From a virus: 25,050 nucleotides of DNA. Shown piece by piece: positions 12,954 to 20,089 of the stretch. The stretch lies in IMG/VR virus record IMGVR_UViG_3300030116_002466, positions 1 to 25,050 of that record; one strand, written 5' to 3'. A model generated the notes under the pieces. The model saw only the letters and a program-made list of their open reading frames with translations. It was not told the origin of the DNA and did not search any database. How positions within the stretch are numbered: the first letter of the stretch is position 1; each line of letters begins with the position of its first letter. A program made the position numbers and the translations under genes.

Positions 12954-13134
12954 TATAGAGAACCCTAGAACCTTGTTCGAAGTTTTCGATATCTTTTATA
13001 TCGTATAGGATCTTACCCTCTATCTTGTAATAGGCAGGGCCTATCTGTTTACCGCGCCAATTCTCTAATGTTCTGGAGCTTCTACCCCAACGATCAGCGA
13101 GTTCTTTGGTATCTATGAATTTTCTTTCGTTCAT
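12934..13134 (-). CDS. Small helix-turn-helix protein (excisionase/HTH_17-like)
   Basis: A 66-residue protein: RKFIDTKELADRWGRSSRTLENWRGKQIGPAYYKIEGKILYDIKDIENF. This is the winged HTH of the MerR/Xis-like class: helix, recognition helix (SSRTLENWR), the GPAYYKI wing and a Y-x-x-x-D motif. It is the first gene after the leftward early promoter, so it may be an early regulator or an excisionase. The integrase is only 600 bp to the right on the other side of the divergent promoter region, which supports Xis as an alternative. The leader ATAAGGGAACAATC before the ATG closely matches that of the 16217 gene. Confidence 0.8.
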   Translation of the reverse strand: MNERKFIDTKELADRWGRSSRTLENWRGKQIGPAYYKIEGKILYDIKDIENFEQGSRVLYNDSRDI

Positions 13135-13165
13135 GATTGTTCCCTTATTGATTTGTTTCTTGTCG

Positions 13166-13194
13166 AATATACTAAATTACACTATCATATGCAA
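13166..13194 (-). promoter_or_regulatory. Sigma-70-type promoter of the leftward early/replication operon
   Basis: On the minus strand, TTGCAT (plus 13189-13194) and TATATT (plus 13166-13171) are separated by exactly 17 nt. Transcription would begin near 13159, about 25 nt before the HTH gene start. The -35 TTGCAT is the same hexamer as in the rightward promoter at 3572. On the plus strand only a weak match (TTGTCG at 13160, 18 nt, TATCAT at 13184) could drive the DUF3310 gene. Confidence 0.65.
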
Positions 13195-13216
13195 ATAATA
13201 TTTAACTGGAGATGAT

Positions 13217-13519
13217 ATGAGTATAGATGATGTGAGTGCGAGAGAGTGGGACGAAGCAATCAATGGTTTAGCTACCAACAGACAAGTAGGTGGCGATCAT
13301 TATAAAAAGCTCAAAATCACTCCTACGGACTATGTTTATGCTAACAACTTGTCTTGGAATCTTGGTAATGTTGTTAAGTACGTTACCAGGAATAAGGACG
13401 ATAGAGTCAAAGACTTGTTGAAAGCCAAGCACTATATCGACTTAGAACTTGAGATGGTGCATGGTGTTGATAGTGAGGGTAACAATATTGGGCCTTACAC
13501 CATTGAAACTAAGGTCTAG
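13217..13519 (+). CDS. DUF3310 family protein
   Basis: A 100-residue protein whose core is VGGDHYKKLKITPTDYVYAN (GGDHY at about 25-29), NLSWNLGNVVKYVTRN and DLLKAKHYIDLELE. This is the phage DUF3310 domain (SaV-like), sometimes annotated as a nucleotide-kinase-related protein; its activity is not established. Such proteins usually sit in early phage modules, as here. TGGAG lies upstream of the ATG. It is transcribed away from the replication operon, together with a second small gene. Confidence 0.9.
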   Translation: MSIDDVSAREWDEAINGLATNRQVGGDHYKKLKITPTDYVYANNLSWNLGNVVKYVTRNKDDRVKDLLKAKHYIDLELEMVHGVDSEGNNIGPYTIETKV

Positions 13520-13529
13520 GAGTATGGAT

Positions 13530-13736
13530 ATGAACTTTGCAGACTTTGATGATCCTGTAAAAAACGAATGTGAAGGCAAAAAGCCTATCCATTTGGACAG
13601 AGATTTAATGAGAGATTTTGTAATGTTTTGTCGTGCAAATCAAAAAGATCCTCAATGTGTAGCTGAATACCTAATTAAATTAGGTATTCATACACCAAAT
13701 GAGAATCGTGTTTGTATTGATATAGGTAACTTATAG
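13530..13736 (+). CDS. Hypothetical 68-residue protein containing a palindromic DNA site
   Basis: Product: MNFADFDDPVKNECEGKKPI, then HLDRDLMRDFVMFCRANQKD and a tail AEYLIKLGIHTPNENRVC. I choose the ATG at 13530 because AGGAG (13518-13522) is 7 nt away; the ATG at 13524 would leave only one base. The helix MRDFVMFCRANQKDPQCVAEYLIKLGI has the look of a small DNA-binding or ribbon-helix-type dimer, but I cannot assign it. Its end overlaps the integrase stop by 6 bases on the opposite strand. Its 3' part contains a perfect 27-bp palindrome at 13664-13690, listed separately. Confidence 0.65.
   Translation: MNFADFDDPVKNECEGKKPIHLDRDLMRDFVMFCRANQKDPQCVAEYLIKLGIHTPNENRVCIDIGNL
13664..13690. repeat. 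Perfect 27-bp palindrome near the integrase 3' end
   Basis: TGAATACCTAATT (13664-13676), a central A (13677), and AATTAGGTATTCA (13678-13690) are exact reverse complements, 13 bp each. It lies inside a coding region (codons Glu-Tyr-Leu-Ile-Lys-Leu-Gly-Ile) about 40 bp from the end of the integrase gene. No T-run follows. Candidates are a regulator or recombinase binding site; this is inference. Confidence 0.8.
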
Positions 13737-14576
13737 ATCTCTTTCTATAATACTTTCTATGTGCTGACCAACCACCTGCGCATTAGCTATCGCTTGGTCT
13801 TGATGAATATGAGCATACCTTTGAGTGGTCGCTACATCTTTGTGGCCTAACAAGTTACCTACGTCTGATAAATTAATCTTTTGTAAAGACCAACTAGCAT
13901 AAGAGTGTCTTATGTCATGCAGTCTTGCATCCGCACACCCCAGGCGCTTGCGCACCACATCCCATGCGTATCTGGGCGATTGGATGCCAATGATGTACTC
14001 GCTGTATCTATCGCATCGCTCAAGAATCTTGCGTACACCGGGCGTTATGTGAATGATGCGATCCTCACCAAGTTTATCGGTCTTATGCTCTTTAATAATC
14101 AATACATCGCCTTTGATGTCTGACCATTTAGCTTTCGCTATCTCACTCACTCGCGCACCTGTTAAGAGCAATAACCAGATAAAATTACACGCTTGCGTAT
14201 AGCGTTTGTTCTCTCCTAGTACATCTAACTCTTCAGTTATTGCAATTAACTCATCATTCGTGAGATAGCGTTTGCGTTTGACTTCTCTGTTTTTAGGAAT
14301 ATGCAAAGCAGGATTGTTGTCAACCAAACTAAGCGTAATCGCTAAATTAAACATAGCCTTGAGGATAGAGAGGCACTTATTTGACGTATAGGGGGAACGA
14401 TCAGTTATATCAAACAATAATGATGCAATATCACCACGAATGATATCTGATACCTCTCTATCTCCAAGAACTTTTCTTATGTCGTTGTCATAAAACTGTT
14501 GGGTACGTTTGATGCTTTTAACACCACGTCTTTGCATATCTTTGATGTAGGCCCTAAATAAATCATTGAGTTTCAT
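13731..14576 (-). CDS. int: Tyrosine-type site-specific integrase
   Basis: A 281-residue phage integrase with an N-terminal core-binding domain (about 1-100: SIKRTQQFYDNDIRKVLGD...SNKCLSILKAMFNLAI) and a catalytic domain with a complete active set: R142 in TGARVSEIAKAKW, K165 in KEHKT, H220-D-I-R223 in LHDIRHSYASW, H245 in LLGHKD and the nucleophile Y254 in TTQRYAH. It inserts the phage into the host chromosome between attP and attB and marks the phage as temperate. It follows the C5 methyltransferase with one base between them and has no promoter of its own visible, so its expression may be tied to the upstream genes. No attP core could be recognised next to it. It converges on the small gene at 13736. 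Confidence 0.95.
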   Translation of the reverse strand: MKLNDLFRAYIKDMQRRGVKSIKRTQQFYDNDIRKVLGDREVSDIIRGDIASLLFDITDRSPYTSNKCLSILKAMFNLAITLSLVDNNPALHIPKNREVKRKRYLTNDELIAITEELDVLGENKRYTQACNFIWLLLLTGARVSEIAKAKWSDIKGDVLIIKEHKTDKLGEDRIIHITPGVRKILERCDRYSEYIIGIQSPRYAWDVVRKRLGCADARLHDIRHSYASWSLQKINLSDVGNLLGHKDVATTQRYAHIHQDQAIANAQVVGQHIESIIERDL

Positions 14577-14577
14577 G

Positions 14578-16038
14578 TTACAGCTCCATGTTTTTTAAGA
14601 TGTGCGTAATCACTTCGATTGTCCAACCATTGCCTAACATCTTATATCTTTGTGTGTTGGATACATGATTGGTGTAATTATCTGGCACAGTCTGTAAGCG
14701 TTCACACTCTAAGGGCGTGAGCTTGCGCCAATAAACCTCTTGTGTGTTATCTCTTGTAAGGCTAATTCTGTGATCGTTATTTAAAGCAGGAGTTACTGTA
14801 CCGACTTTACCATCATCTCTTGGTTGTAATTCCTTGGCTCTGAAAGGTGTATGATCTTTACCTGTCTTTTGCCTATTCTCTTTACGAGCCTTCTTAGCTT
14901 CTTCTGTTCTAACTTCTCTATAAGATTGAACAACAAGGTTGTCTTTAGTAAATGTACTAACTGCATTACTCTTTTCATCTTTTCTTGTTTCAAGCATTTG
15001 TTTAGGCTTAGTTTCTTTCCACTTAACATTTTTACCATTAACATATAAAGATCGACCACGCCATGCACCTGCTACTACTTTTGCATGTGTATTACCACCG
15101 CCACAAGTATTTAAAGTAGGCGATTTACCATCAGGCGAATACACACGTTTTAATATATCGTGACCATTGACATCAACTGCTGTTCCTACTTGTATGGGTT
15201 TTTGCTTTATGCCTGTTGCAGAAAATTTACCACCTTTACTTGTGTCATTTTCAAAATTAGCCTTAGATGATTTGTAATAATTACTTTTTATTACTGTCGA
15301 TTTATCTGGTAAATCACTTGTATCGTCAACTAACATATTATCATCAACTGCTGTACCTATGTCTTGCGGAACTAAAGTCATACCATTATTACCTGCACCT
15401 TTATACATGGTTGCAGTCATACACAATGATTTTTCATCAAGGTTTTTATAATGCCTTTGGTTTCTTGCAGTATCTTTTACAGGATTTTCCCCATGATTTT
15501 CTTCTAATATATCTCTCAACACAATCCCTCTCTCTTCAGGTTGGCTTATGTTAGGTATATTAGTCCAATAATATCTTTGTCTGTTTTGTGCTGATACCAA
15601 TGAACTATTAATAAAGATAGGCTCAATACCAAATGGAATCTCAGGATAACAAGCTGATACTTGTTCTGAAATAACTTGTAAGTATTCTTTTTTCATCTTG
15701 ACATTCTCAAGCAAGAAATACTTAGGCTTGATTTCTTTTAATAAACGAATGAACTCAAAGAATAAAGCTGATCTTGGATCATCAAAAGCAAGTTGTTTAC
15801 CTGCGAAACTAAATCCTTGGCATGGTGATCCTGCTAACATCAAGTCAACATCTTTAAAATCATTTGGATCTAAATTACAAACATCTCCAACTTGTATGGT
15901 TTCTGGAAAGTTTGCTTGAGTTACTTGCATAGCGTATTTATCTATCTCGCTTGCATAATAGGTGTCAACTTTAATACCAAGGCGATTGAGTGCTAGTTGT
16001 CCGCAACTCATACCATCAAATAAACTTAATACTTTCAT
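14578..16038 (-). CDS. C5-cytosine DNA methyltransferase with a long repeat-bearing target region
   Basis: A 486-residue enzyme with the classic motif order: I LSLFDGMSCGQ (4-14), IV GSPCQGFS with catalytic Cys73, VI ENV (111-113), VIII QNRQRYYW (151-158), IX RKLTPLECERLQ (438-449) and X YKMLGNGWT (465-473). The region between VIII and IX, 160-437, is about 280 residues, unusually long. It contains several copies of a loose motif D-(E/G)-K-x-x-x-(hydrophobic)-(T/S/N): at about 201, 303, 354 and 409. It methylates cytosine C5 in a specific DNA site; which one is unknown. No paired endonuclease is certain, though a PD-(D/E)XK protein is encoded two genes upstream. ATGA-coupled to the small gene before it. 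Confidence 0.93.
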   Translation of the reverse strand: MKVLSLFDGMSCGQLALNRLGIKVDTYYASEIDKYAMQVTQANFPETIQVGDVCNLDPNDFKDVDLMLAGSPCQGFSFAGKQLAFDDPRSALFFEFIRLLKEIKPKYFLLENVKMKKEYLQVISEQVSACYPEIPFGIEPIFINSSLVSAQNRQRYYWTNIPNISQPEERGIVLRDILEENHGENPVKDTARNQRHYKNLDEKSLCMTATMYKGAGNNGMTLVPQDIGTAVDDNMLVDDTSDLPDKSTVIKSNYYKSSKANFENDTSKGGKFSATGIKQKPIQVGTAVDVNGHDILKRVYSPDGKSPTLNTCGGGNTHAKVVAGAWRGRSLYVNGKNVKWKETKPKQMLETRKDEKSNAVSTFTKDNLVVQSYREVRTEEAKKARKENRQKTGKDHTPFRAKELQPRDDGKVGTVTPALNNDHRISLTRDNTQEVYWRKLTPLECERLQTVPDNYTNHVSNTQRYKMLGNGWTIEVITHILKNMEL

Positions 16039-16217
16039 CTTATCTCCTCAAATGTATTTTTATCATATTCATGTTGGTCGATGGATGGTTGGTATTCATC
16101 ATTCATATTGTTGAAGGTGATATTTTCTGCCAATTTAGTAGCTTCATTGTAATCCTTTGCTTCAACTTCTAAGTATGATTTATATTCAACTCTCGTAGCT
16201 ATTCTAAATAATTTCAT
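16035..16217 (-). CDS. Hypothetical 60-residue protein
   Basis: A small acidic protein: MKLFRIATRVEYKSYLEVEA, then KDYNEATKLAENITFNNMND and a His/Asp-rich tail. The start at 16217 is chosen for the leader ATAAGGGAACGATT directly before it; the longer frame from 16274 would cover the promoter. The first 35 residues (beta strand, beta strand, AKDYNEATKLAE) resemble the small phage proteins in which a strand is followed by A.d..eA...Ae, comparable in pattern to the 6133-6348 product, but the function is unknown. It is coupled to the methyltransferase by ATGA and probably co-regulated with it. Confidence 0.65.
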   Translation of the reverse strand: MKLFRIATRVEYKSYLEVEAKDYNEATKLAENITFNNMNDEYQPSIDQHEYDKNTFEEIR

Positions 16218-16245
16218 AATCGTTCCCTTATGTGTATATAAGCGT

Positions 16246-16274
16246 AGATTAGTGTATATCAGATAATATGTCAA
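16246..16274 (-). promoter_or_regulatory. Sigma-70-type promoter for the methyltransferase-integrase unit
   Basis: On the minus strand a consensus TTGACA (plus 16269-16274), a 17-nt spacer and TAATCT (plus 16246-16251). It overlaps the last codons of the nuclease-like gene and would start transcription near 16239, about 22 nt before the 60-residue gene. It could drive that gene, the C5 methyltransferase and the integrase. Confidence 0.6.
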
Positions 16275-16647
16275 TTATGTTTTTTATCGCATCATTGTTC
16301 TTCATATGTTCATCATCAATGGTGAGTTGATTTTGTTGCATAGGTTTTACAAAAACCACGTTGCGATATTTAAGAGAAACCAAAGCGAATATATCTATGG
16401 CTTGGTCTTTGTAAAATCTATCTTTGGTGTGCGCGCCTCTGCGCATATCAAATCGCCAATTAACTCTGCCTGTGTTGATCTTAGATGCGGTTTTGACTTG
16501 AACTTTATACAGCCGGGCTTCGTGTTCAAAGACTATATCTGCTTCTGAACCATGCGGAACAATAAGGACTGTATCAGATATTTGAGAGAGGAGTGCTGCT
16601 GTGAGATATTCACCTGATCGACCAACTCGTTCTGTGGCCCTTGGCAT
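16249..16647 (-). CDS. PD-(D/E)XK nuclease-like protein (PDDEXK_5 type)
   Basis: A 132-residue protein with GRSGEYLTAALLSQ (E13), VPHGSEADIVF (D37) and YKVQVKTASK (Q50-V-K52), then AIDIFALVSLKYRNVVFV. The order E...D...(E/Q)xK followed by a strand is the small PD-(D/E)XK fold seen in PDDEXK_5 proteins, a group that includes the I-SspI homing endonuclease and many phage proteins. Gln in place of the usual Glu before Lys is also found in I-SspI-like members. Possible roles are a structure-specific nuclease, a homing-type enzyme, or the cutter for the nearby C5 methyltransferase. No ribosome site is obvious. It directly follows the virion operon by 11 bases. Confidence 0.75.
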   Translation of the reverse strand: MPRATERVGRSGEYLTAALLSQISDTVLIVPHGSEADIVFEHEARLYKVQVKTASKINTGRVNWRFDMRRGAHTKDRFYKDQAIDIFALVSLKYRNVVFVKPMQQNQLTIDDEHMKNNDAIKNIIDILSDIH

Positions 16648-16658
16648 GGTTTAGATCA

Positions 16659-18143
16659 TTATTCTGGGGTTGGTGATAACCTTCCTGATATATATGGAGC
16701 AGTTCTTTGTAATGCTTGTGATCCTGCCATTAGAGATCTTAATAATGCTTGTTGTGTTTGTGGTGTTTGATATGCACCCAAGACAGCAGAAGAAATGCCT
16801 AAAGATAAAGGATCGACAGCTCCTAAACCAGTTAAAGCTCCAGATGCTGTTAAAAATCTTGGTATCGTTCCTGATTCAGGTATCTCTCTGCCAATAACTT
16901 TTTCGGCTGCTTTACCAATATCTTGTAATCTACCCTCTCCAACAAAAGTTTTTCTTTTTCCTGTTGTTCTATCAAACCCTCTTGATTGTCTTAACAATTG
17001 TGTAGGTGTAAATAATGTATCTCCACCGCCTGCTGTTGCTGCTTTTGATATAACCAATAAGTCACCATATGCACTTTTAGCTTGCTGATAATTTTTAACA
17101 GCGCTTATTGGATTATTTTTAACCAAGTAATTAGAAAAATTATCGTAAAGAGAGCTAAAAACATCTCCTATTTCTCTTTGGTAAGCATCAGGGCTAGTAG
17201 AAAATCTTCTTGTTTCTCTATTTAAAAATGAATCTGCCTTTTGCAAATCTTCGCCAAAAAGTTTTCCTTCTTTGGCTTTTTGAAAAATCATTTTGTCCAA
17301 CTTTTTATTAATAGATTTTATTTGTGTTTTTTCTAATCCACTATCTAGTAATAAGTCATCAAAAATAGTTTTGACTTCATTCACATTTTTAATTCGTAGA
17401 TTTCTTACAGTTTGATTTAGTCTATTAGTAATTACATCCGCAAATTGTTTTGGAGCATCTTCAACACTAATATTTTTTGGTAATTGAAAACCTATTTTGT
17501 CTAAAACTTTATTGTAAGTTGCAATGTTAAAAGTTTCCTTACTTCTTTCAAGCGCTTCTTTTGTTCCAATAAAAGGTAAAGACGTAGCAGTTTCTTCAAT
17601 TCTTCTTATTCCTGTGCCTATAGGGCCACCAAGTGCTTGTCCCGGTGTAAGTTCAACACCTTCTTCTATAAGTTTTTTAGCTTCAGGAGTTCTTGTAGGT
17701 AATACTTTTGCTGCTACACCACCAAGAACACCAGATATTGGAGCTGTAATTGCAGCGCCTTTTGCTCTTTCTTTGATGTCACCTTCTGTCATTCCTGCGC
17801 CATACAAAGCACCAACCCCTGCGCTTCTTGCTGCTGTACCTAATGCAGTTCTACCTAGACCTAAACCACCTGTTAATATACCGCCTGCTATTTCAGATCC
17901 ATATGCTAGTCCAGGTGCTTGTTTTCTAAATGTTTCTAAGTCTGATCTTATTTCTTGTACTAAATCTTCGTATTTTTTATCGCTGCTTAAAGATCCTACA
18001 AATGCTTCAACCTCATCTCCAAAACCAAAAGCCAATCCTTGGCCTAAAGCAGATCTTAGAATATTTTTAAAATTTACTGATTCTTGTTGTTCAGTAATGC
18101 TTTTGTTTGGTGTGTAAGTTTTACCTTTTAGTTTTTCTGCCAT
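16659..18143 (-). CDS. Putative internal virion / DNA-ejection protein
   Basis: A 494-residue protein with Gly/Ala-rich segments (about 75-155: GGILTGGLGLGRTALGTAARSAG, KGAAITAPISGVLGGVAAKV shape) that could be membrane-active, a central charged helical region (about 190-370), and another hydrophobic Ala/Gly stretch near the C-terminus (GALTGLGAVDPLSLGISSAVLGAY). This profile is common in podovirus ejection proteins such as the P22 gp16/gp20 group, which leave the head with the DNA and form a conduit in the host envelope. Three such genes lie in a row here. The identification rests on composition and place; I see no sequence motif that proves it. Confidence 0.6.
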   Translation of the reverse strand: MAEKLKGKTYTPNKSITEQQESVNFKNILRSALGQGLAFGFGDEVEAFVGSLSSDKKYEDLVQEIRSDLETFRKQAPGLAYGSEIAGGILTGGLGLGRTALGTAARSAGVGALYGAGMTEGDIKERAKGAAITAPISGVLGGVAAKVLPTRTPEAKKLIEEGVELTPGQALGGPIGTGIRRIEETATSLPFIGTKEALERSKETFNIATYNKVLDKIGFQLPKNISVEDAPKQFADVITNRLNQTVRNLRIKNVNEVKTIFDDLLLDSGLEKTQIKSINKKLDKMIFQKAKEGKLFGEDLQKADSFLNRETRRFSTSPDAYQREIGDVFSSLYDNFSNYLVKNNPISAVKNYQQAKSAYGDLLVISKAATAGGGDTLFTPTQLLRQSRGFDRTTGKRKTFVGEGRLQDIGKAAEKVIGREIPESGTIPRFLTASGALTGLGAVDPLSLGISSAVLGAYQTPQTQQALLRSLMAGSQALQRTAPYISGRLSPTPE

Positions 18144-18144
18144 A

Positions 18145-19176
18145 TTAATCGAAGTCTGTTAATCTAAATACTGTCAATCTTGGTTGTCTAGGATTTGTAA
18201 CATCAATATAAACTTCACCATTCCTAATTTTTCCTTTATCAAACAAATCTCCTATATCTTCAGTTTGCAAGTTTATTTGTTGATAAAGTGCAGGAACTAA
18301 ATCATTTTTTCTTATAAATCTGTTAAAACCAGTTGTGTCGCCTTTAAATTTTTTAAAATAATCTTCTTTCAATTCAAGTAAGATTTGATCTCTTTTAGCT
18401 TGCTGTATCATTGTTCCTAACAATAATTCGTTTGCCTCTTTAGTATTACCAAGACCAATAGTTGCTTGACTAAATAAATTTGCCTCAAAATCAGAAGTAG
18501 CACCAGATCCGGGTGGTCGCATACGCGGAATAGTATAACTAGATAATGCATTAAATAATTGTTGTTGATTCACCTCAGTAGCATCTTGACCAGTTATATC
18601 ATTATAAAAAGTTTTTAAATCTAAGGTTAATTCTTGTGTAGGCCCTGTTTTGAAATCTTCCCCTTGAACTATAATTTGTGCTGTTTCAAGTTTTGGTAAT
18701 AATTCATTGGATGTAGCTGAAAGTTCTCTTGTATCTTCAAGATCTTTTTTACCAAGTTCAACTAAACTTTTTGCAAAATCTGTTTCTTTAGTTTGGTCTA
18801 TATTAAAAGACATTGCTCCTGACTTTTTAAAATCAGCATATGTGCCTGTATAACCTTGTCTTTGAGCATATTCGAATTCTTCTACTGAAGAAGGTTTATC
18901 AAAATCAAATGTTGAAGTTAATATTTGTGAGGCTAGTGTTGGGCTTTCTGAAACAAGTTTTATCATTTCTTCGTTTGCACCTTGTGACCTTAAATAATTA
19001 CCTGCATATTTCGCTAAATTTTCTTGCTTTTTCATTTCTTGCAAAGCAAGTGCTTGTTGTGCAAATTGTGGATCACCACGCAAAGCACCGCCTAAAGCAA
19101 AAGCCATAAGACGTAATCTTTCGTTTTTATCAGAAGTTTGCGGTGTTGGTGTTGTTGGTAAAGTTCCTCTTGACAT
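18145..19176 (-). CDS. Putative virion (ejection-associated) protein
   Basis: A 343-residue, polar and mostly helical protein rich in Gln, Asn, Lys and Leu. It begins SRGTLPTTPTPQTSDKNERL, contains ALGGALRGDPQFAQQALALQEM near residues 28-49, and has a long helical middle (KSLVELGKKDLEDTRELSAT). No enzymatic motif or membrane span is visible. It lies between two other putative ejection proteins with no gap (1 base to the gene downstream, 4 to the one upstream), a place that P22-like phages use for proteins packaged inside the head. It could also be a scaffold or tail chaperone; the sequence does not decide. Confidence 0.55.
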   Translation of the reverse strand: MSRGTLPTTPTPQTSDKNERLRLMAFALGGALRGDPQFAQQALALQEMKKQENLAKYAGNYLRSQGANEEMIKLVSESPTLASQILTSTFDFDKPSSVEEFEYAQRQGYTGTYADFKKSGAMSFNIDQTKETDFAKSLVELGKKDLEDTRELSATSNELLPKLETAQIIVQGEDFKTGPTQELTLDLKTFYNDITGQDATEVNQQQLFNALSSYTIPRMRPPGSGATSDFEANLFSQATIGLGNTKEANELLLGTMIQQAKRDQILLELKEDYFKKFKGDTTGFNRFIRKNDLVPALYQQINLQTEDIGDLFDKGKIRNGEVYIDVTNPRQPRLTVFRLTDFD

Positions 19177-19180
19177 TATT

Positions 19181-20089
19181 CTAATATGATCCCCCAGGTA
19201 AAAATCTTGTTATTCCACCACCCATTCCTGATCCTGCCGCACTTGCGCCACCACTAAACAATCCTGAGAATGGATTACCAAATAATCCGTAGAGCTGTAA
19301 ACCTGTACCTATCACATCGCCTAGACCTGTACTTCTTTTGCTTGCTGTAGAAACAGGAACTTGTCCTGGTAAACCACTTTGTAATAAACCAAGTTGTTGA
19401 GGGCCATAAGCTAATGCTCTTTGGAACTCTTGGTAAGGCACTTGAAGTGCTTGTTGTTGCAACATTCTTTGTTGCTCGCCTATCGCACCCAAAGCACCAA
19501 GTCTTGCTCTTTGTTCAGCACCAAGACTACCTAATAAACCTGCTTGAAACTGTCTACCTGCCATTTCTCTAGCAATATCAGACTCGGCTGCTCTTTGAGC
19601 TTGCTCAAATCCTGCTTGTCTTAGCCCGGCAGAAGTTCTAGCCATTTGCTCTATAAATGGTCTTTGTGATTCTGCCTCTAAAATAGCAGATCGTGAACCA
19701 CCAAAAGCACCTGCGCCAAGCGCTACATCTTGTGCTTGTTGTCTAGCTATGTCAGCTCTACGCTGAATATCACCAAGTGTGGTTTCTATAACTTGTTCTT
19801 GAAAAGGTGATTGATATGCACCAATGTCAGCTCCTAAAAGACTAGGAGTAGGTGCTTGAGCTATATCTCTAATACCTGTAACAGGATCGTATTCCATGCC
19901 TGTTTCAAACAATCCGCGAGTTGCTTCAAACTGTCTTAATTGATCCGGGGTAAATCCTGCAACTCTTGGCCCTGTATATGGAACAAAAGGTTGCCCGGCT
20001 ACACCTCTAGCAGCTTGGAAAACTTCCTGCTGTTGTTGTTGAACATACTCTGGGATTGATTGTGTTGTTGTAGTTTTGCCTTTACTCAT
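19181..20089 (-). CDS. Putative virion / ejection protein with Gln-rich coiled coil
   Basis: A 302-residue protein. The N-terminus is SKGKTTTTQSIPEYVQQQQQEV, then a proline/glycine region, then ADIARQQAQDVALGAGAFGG at about 112-131 followed by SRSAI. The AxxAFGGSR phrase recurs in structural proteins of marine phages. Long Ala/Gln/Arg helices follow (QAGFEQAQRAAESDIAREMA), and the C-terminus is very Gly/Ser-rich with the hydrophobic GLQLYGLFGNPFSGLFSGGA. The overall plan, coiled coil plus a hydrophobic glycine-rich end, suits an internal virion protein that inserts in membranes. ATGA overlap with the upstream gene. Confidence 0.6.
   Translation of the reverse strand: MSKGKTTTTQSIPEYVQQQQQEVFQAARGVAGQPFVPYTGPRVAGFTPDQLRQFEATRGLFETGMEYDPVTGIRDIAQAPTPSLLGADIGAYQSPFQEQVIETTLGDIQRRADIARQQAQDVALGAGAFGGSRSAILEAESQRPFIEQMARTSAGLRQAGFEQAQRAAESDIAREMAGRQFQAGLLGSLGAEQRARLGALGAIGEQQRMLQQQALQVPYQEFQRALAYGPQQLGLLQSGLPGQVPVSTASKRSTGLGDVIGTGLQLYGLFGNPFSGLFSGGASAAGSGMGGGITRFLPGGSY

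Noticed and set aside
15267-15554. 95-residue plus-strand frame and other frames opposite the C5 methyltransferase
   Set aside because: Opposite a gene with complete catalytic motifs; Tyr/Leu-rich sequence typical of antisense translation.
17524-18117. 197-residue open frame on the plus strand
   Set aside because: It is antisense to the ejection-type gene 16659-18143, is low-complexity (Pro/Ser/Ala) and has no ribosome site; it is a shadow of the Ala/Gly-rich codons on the other strand.
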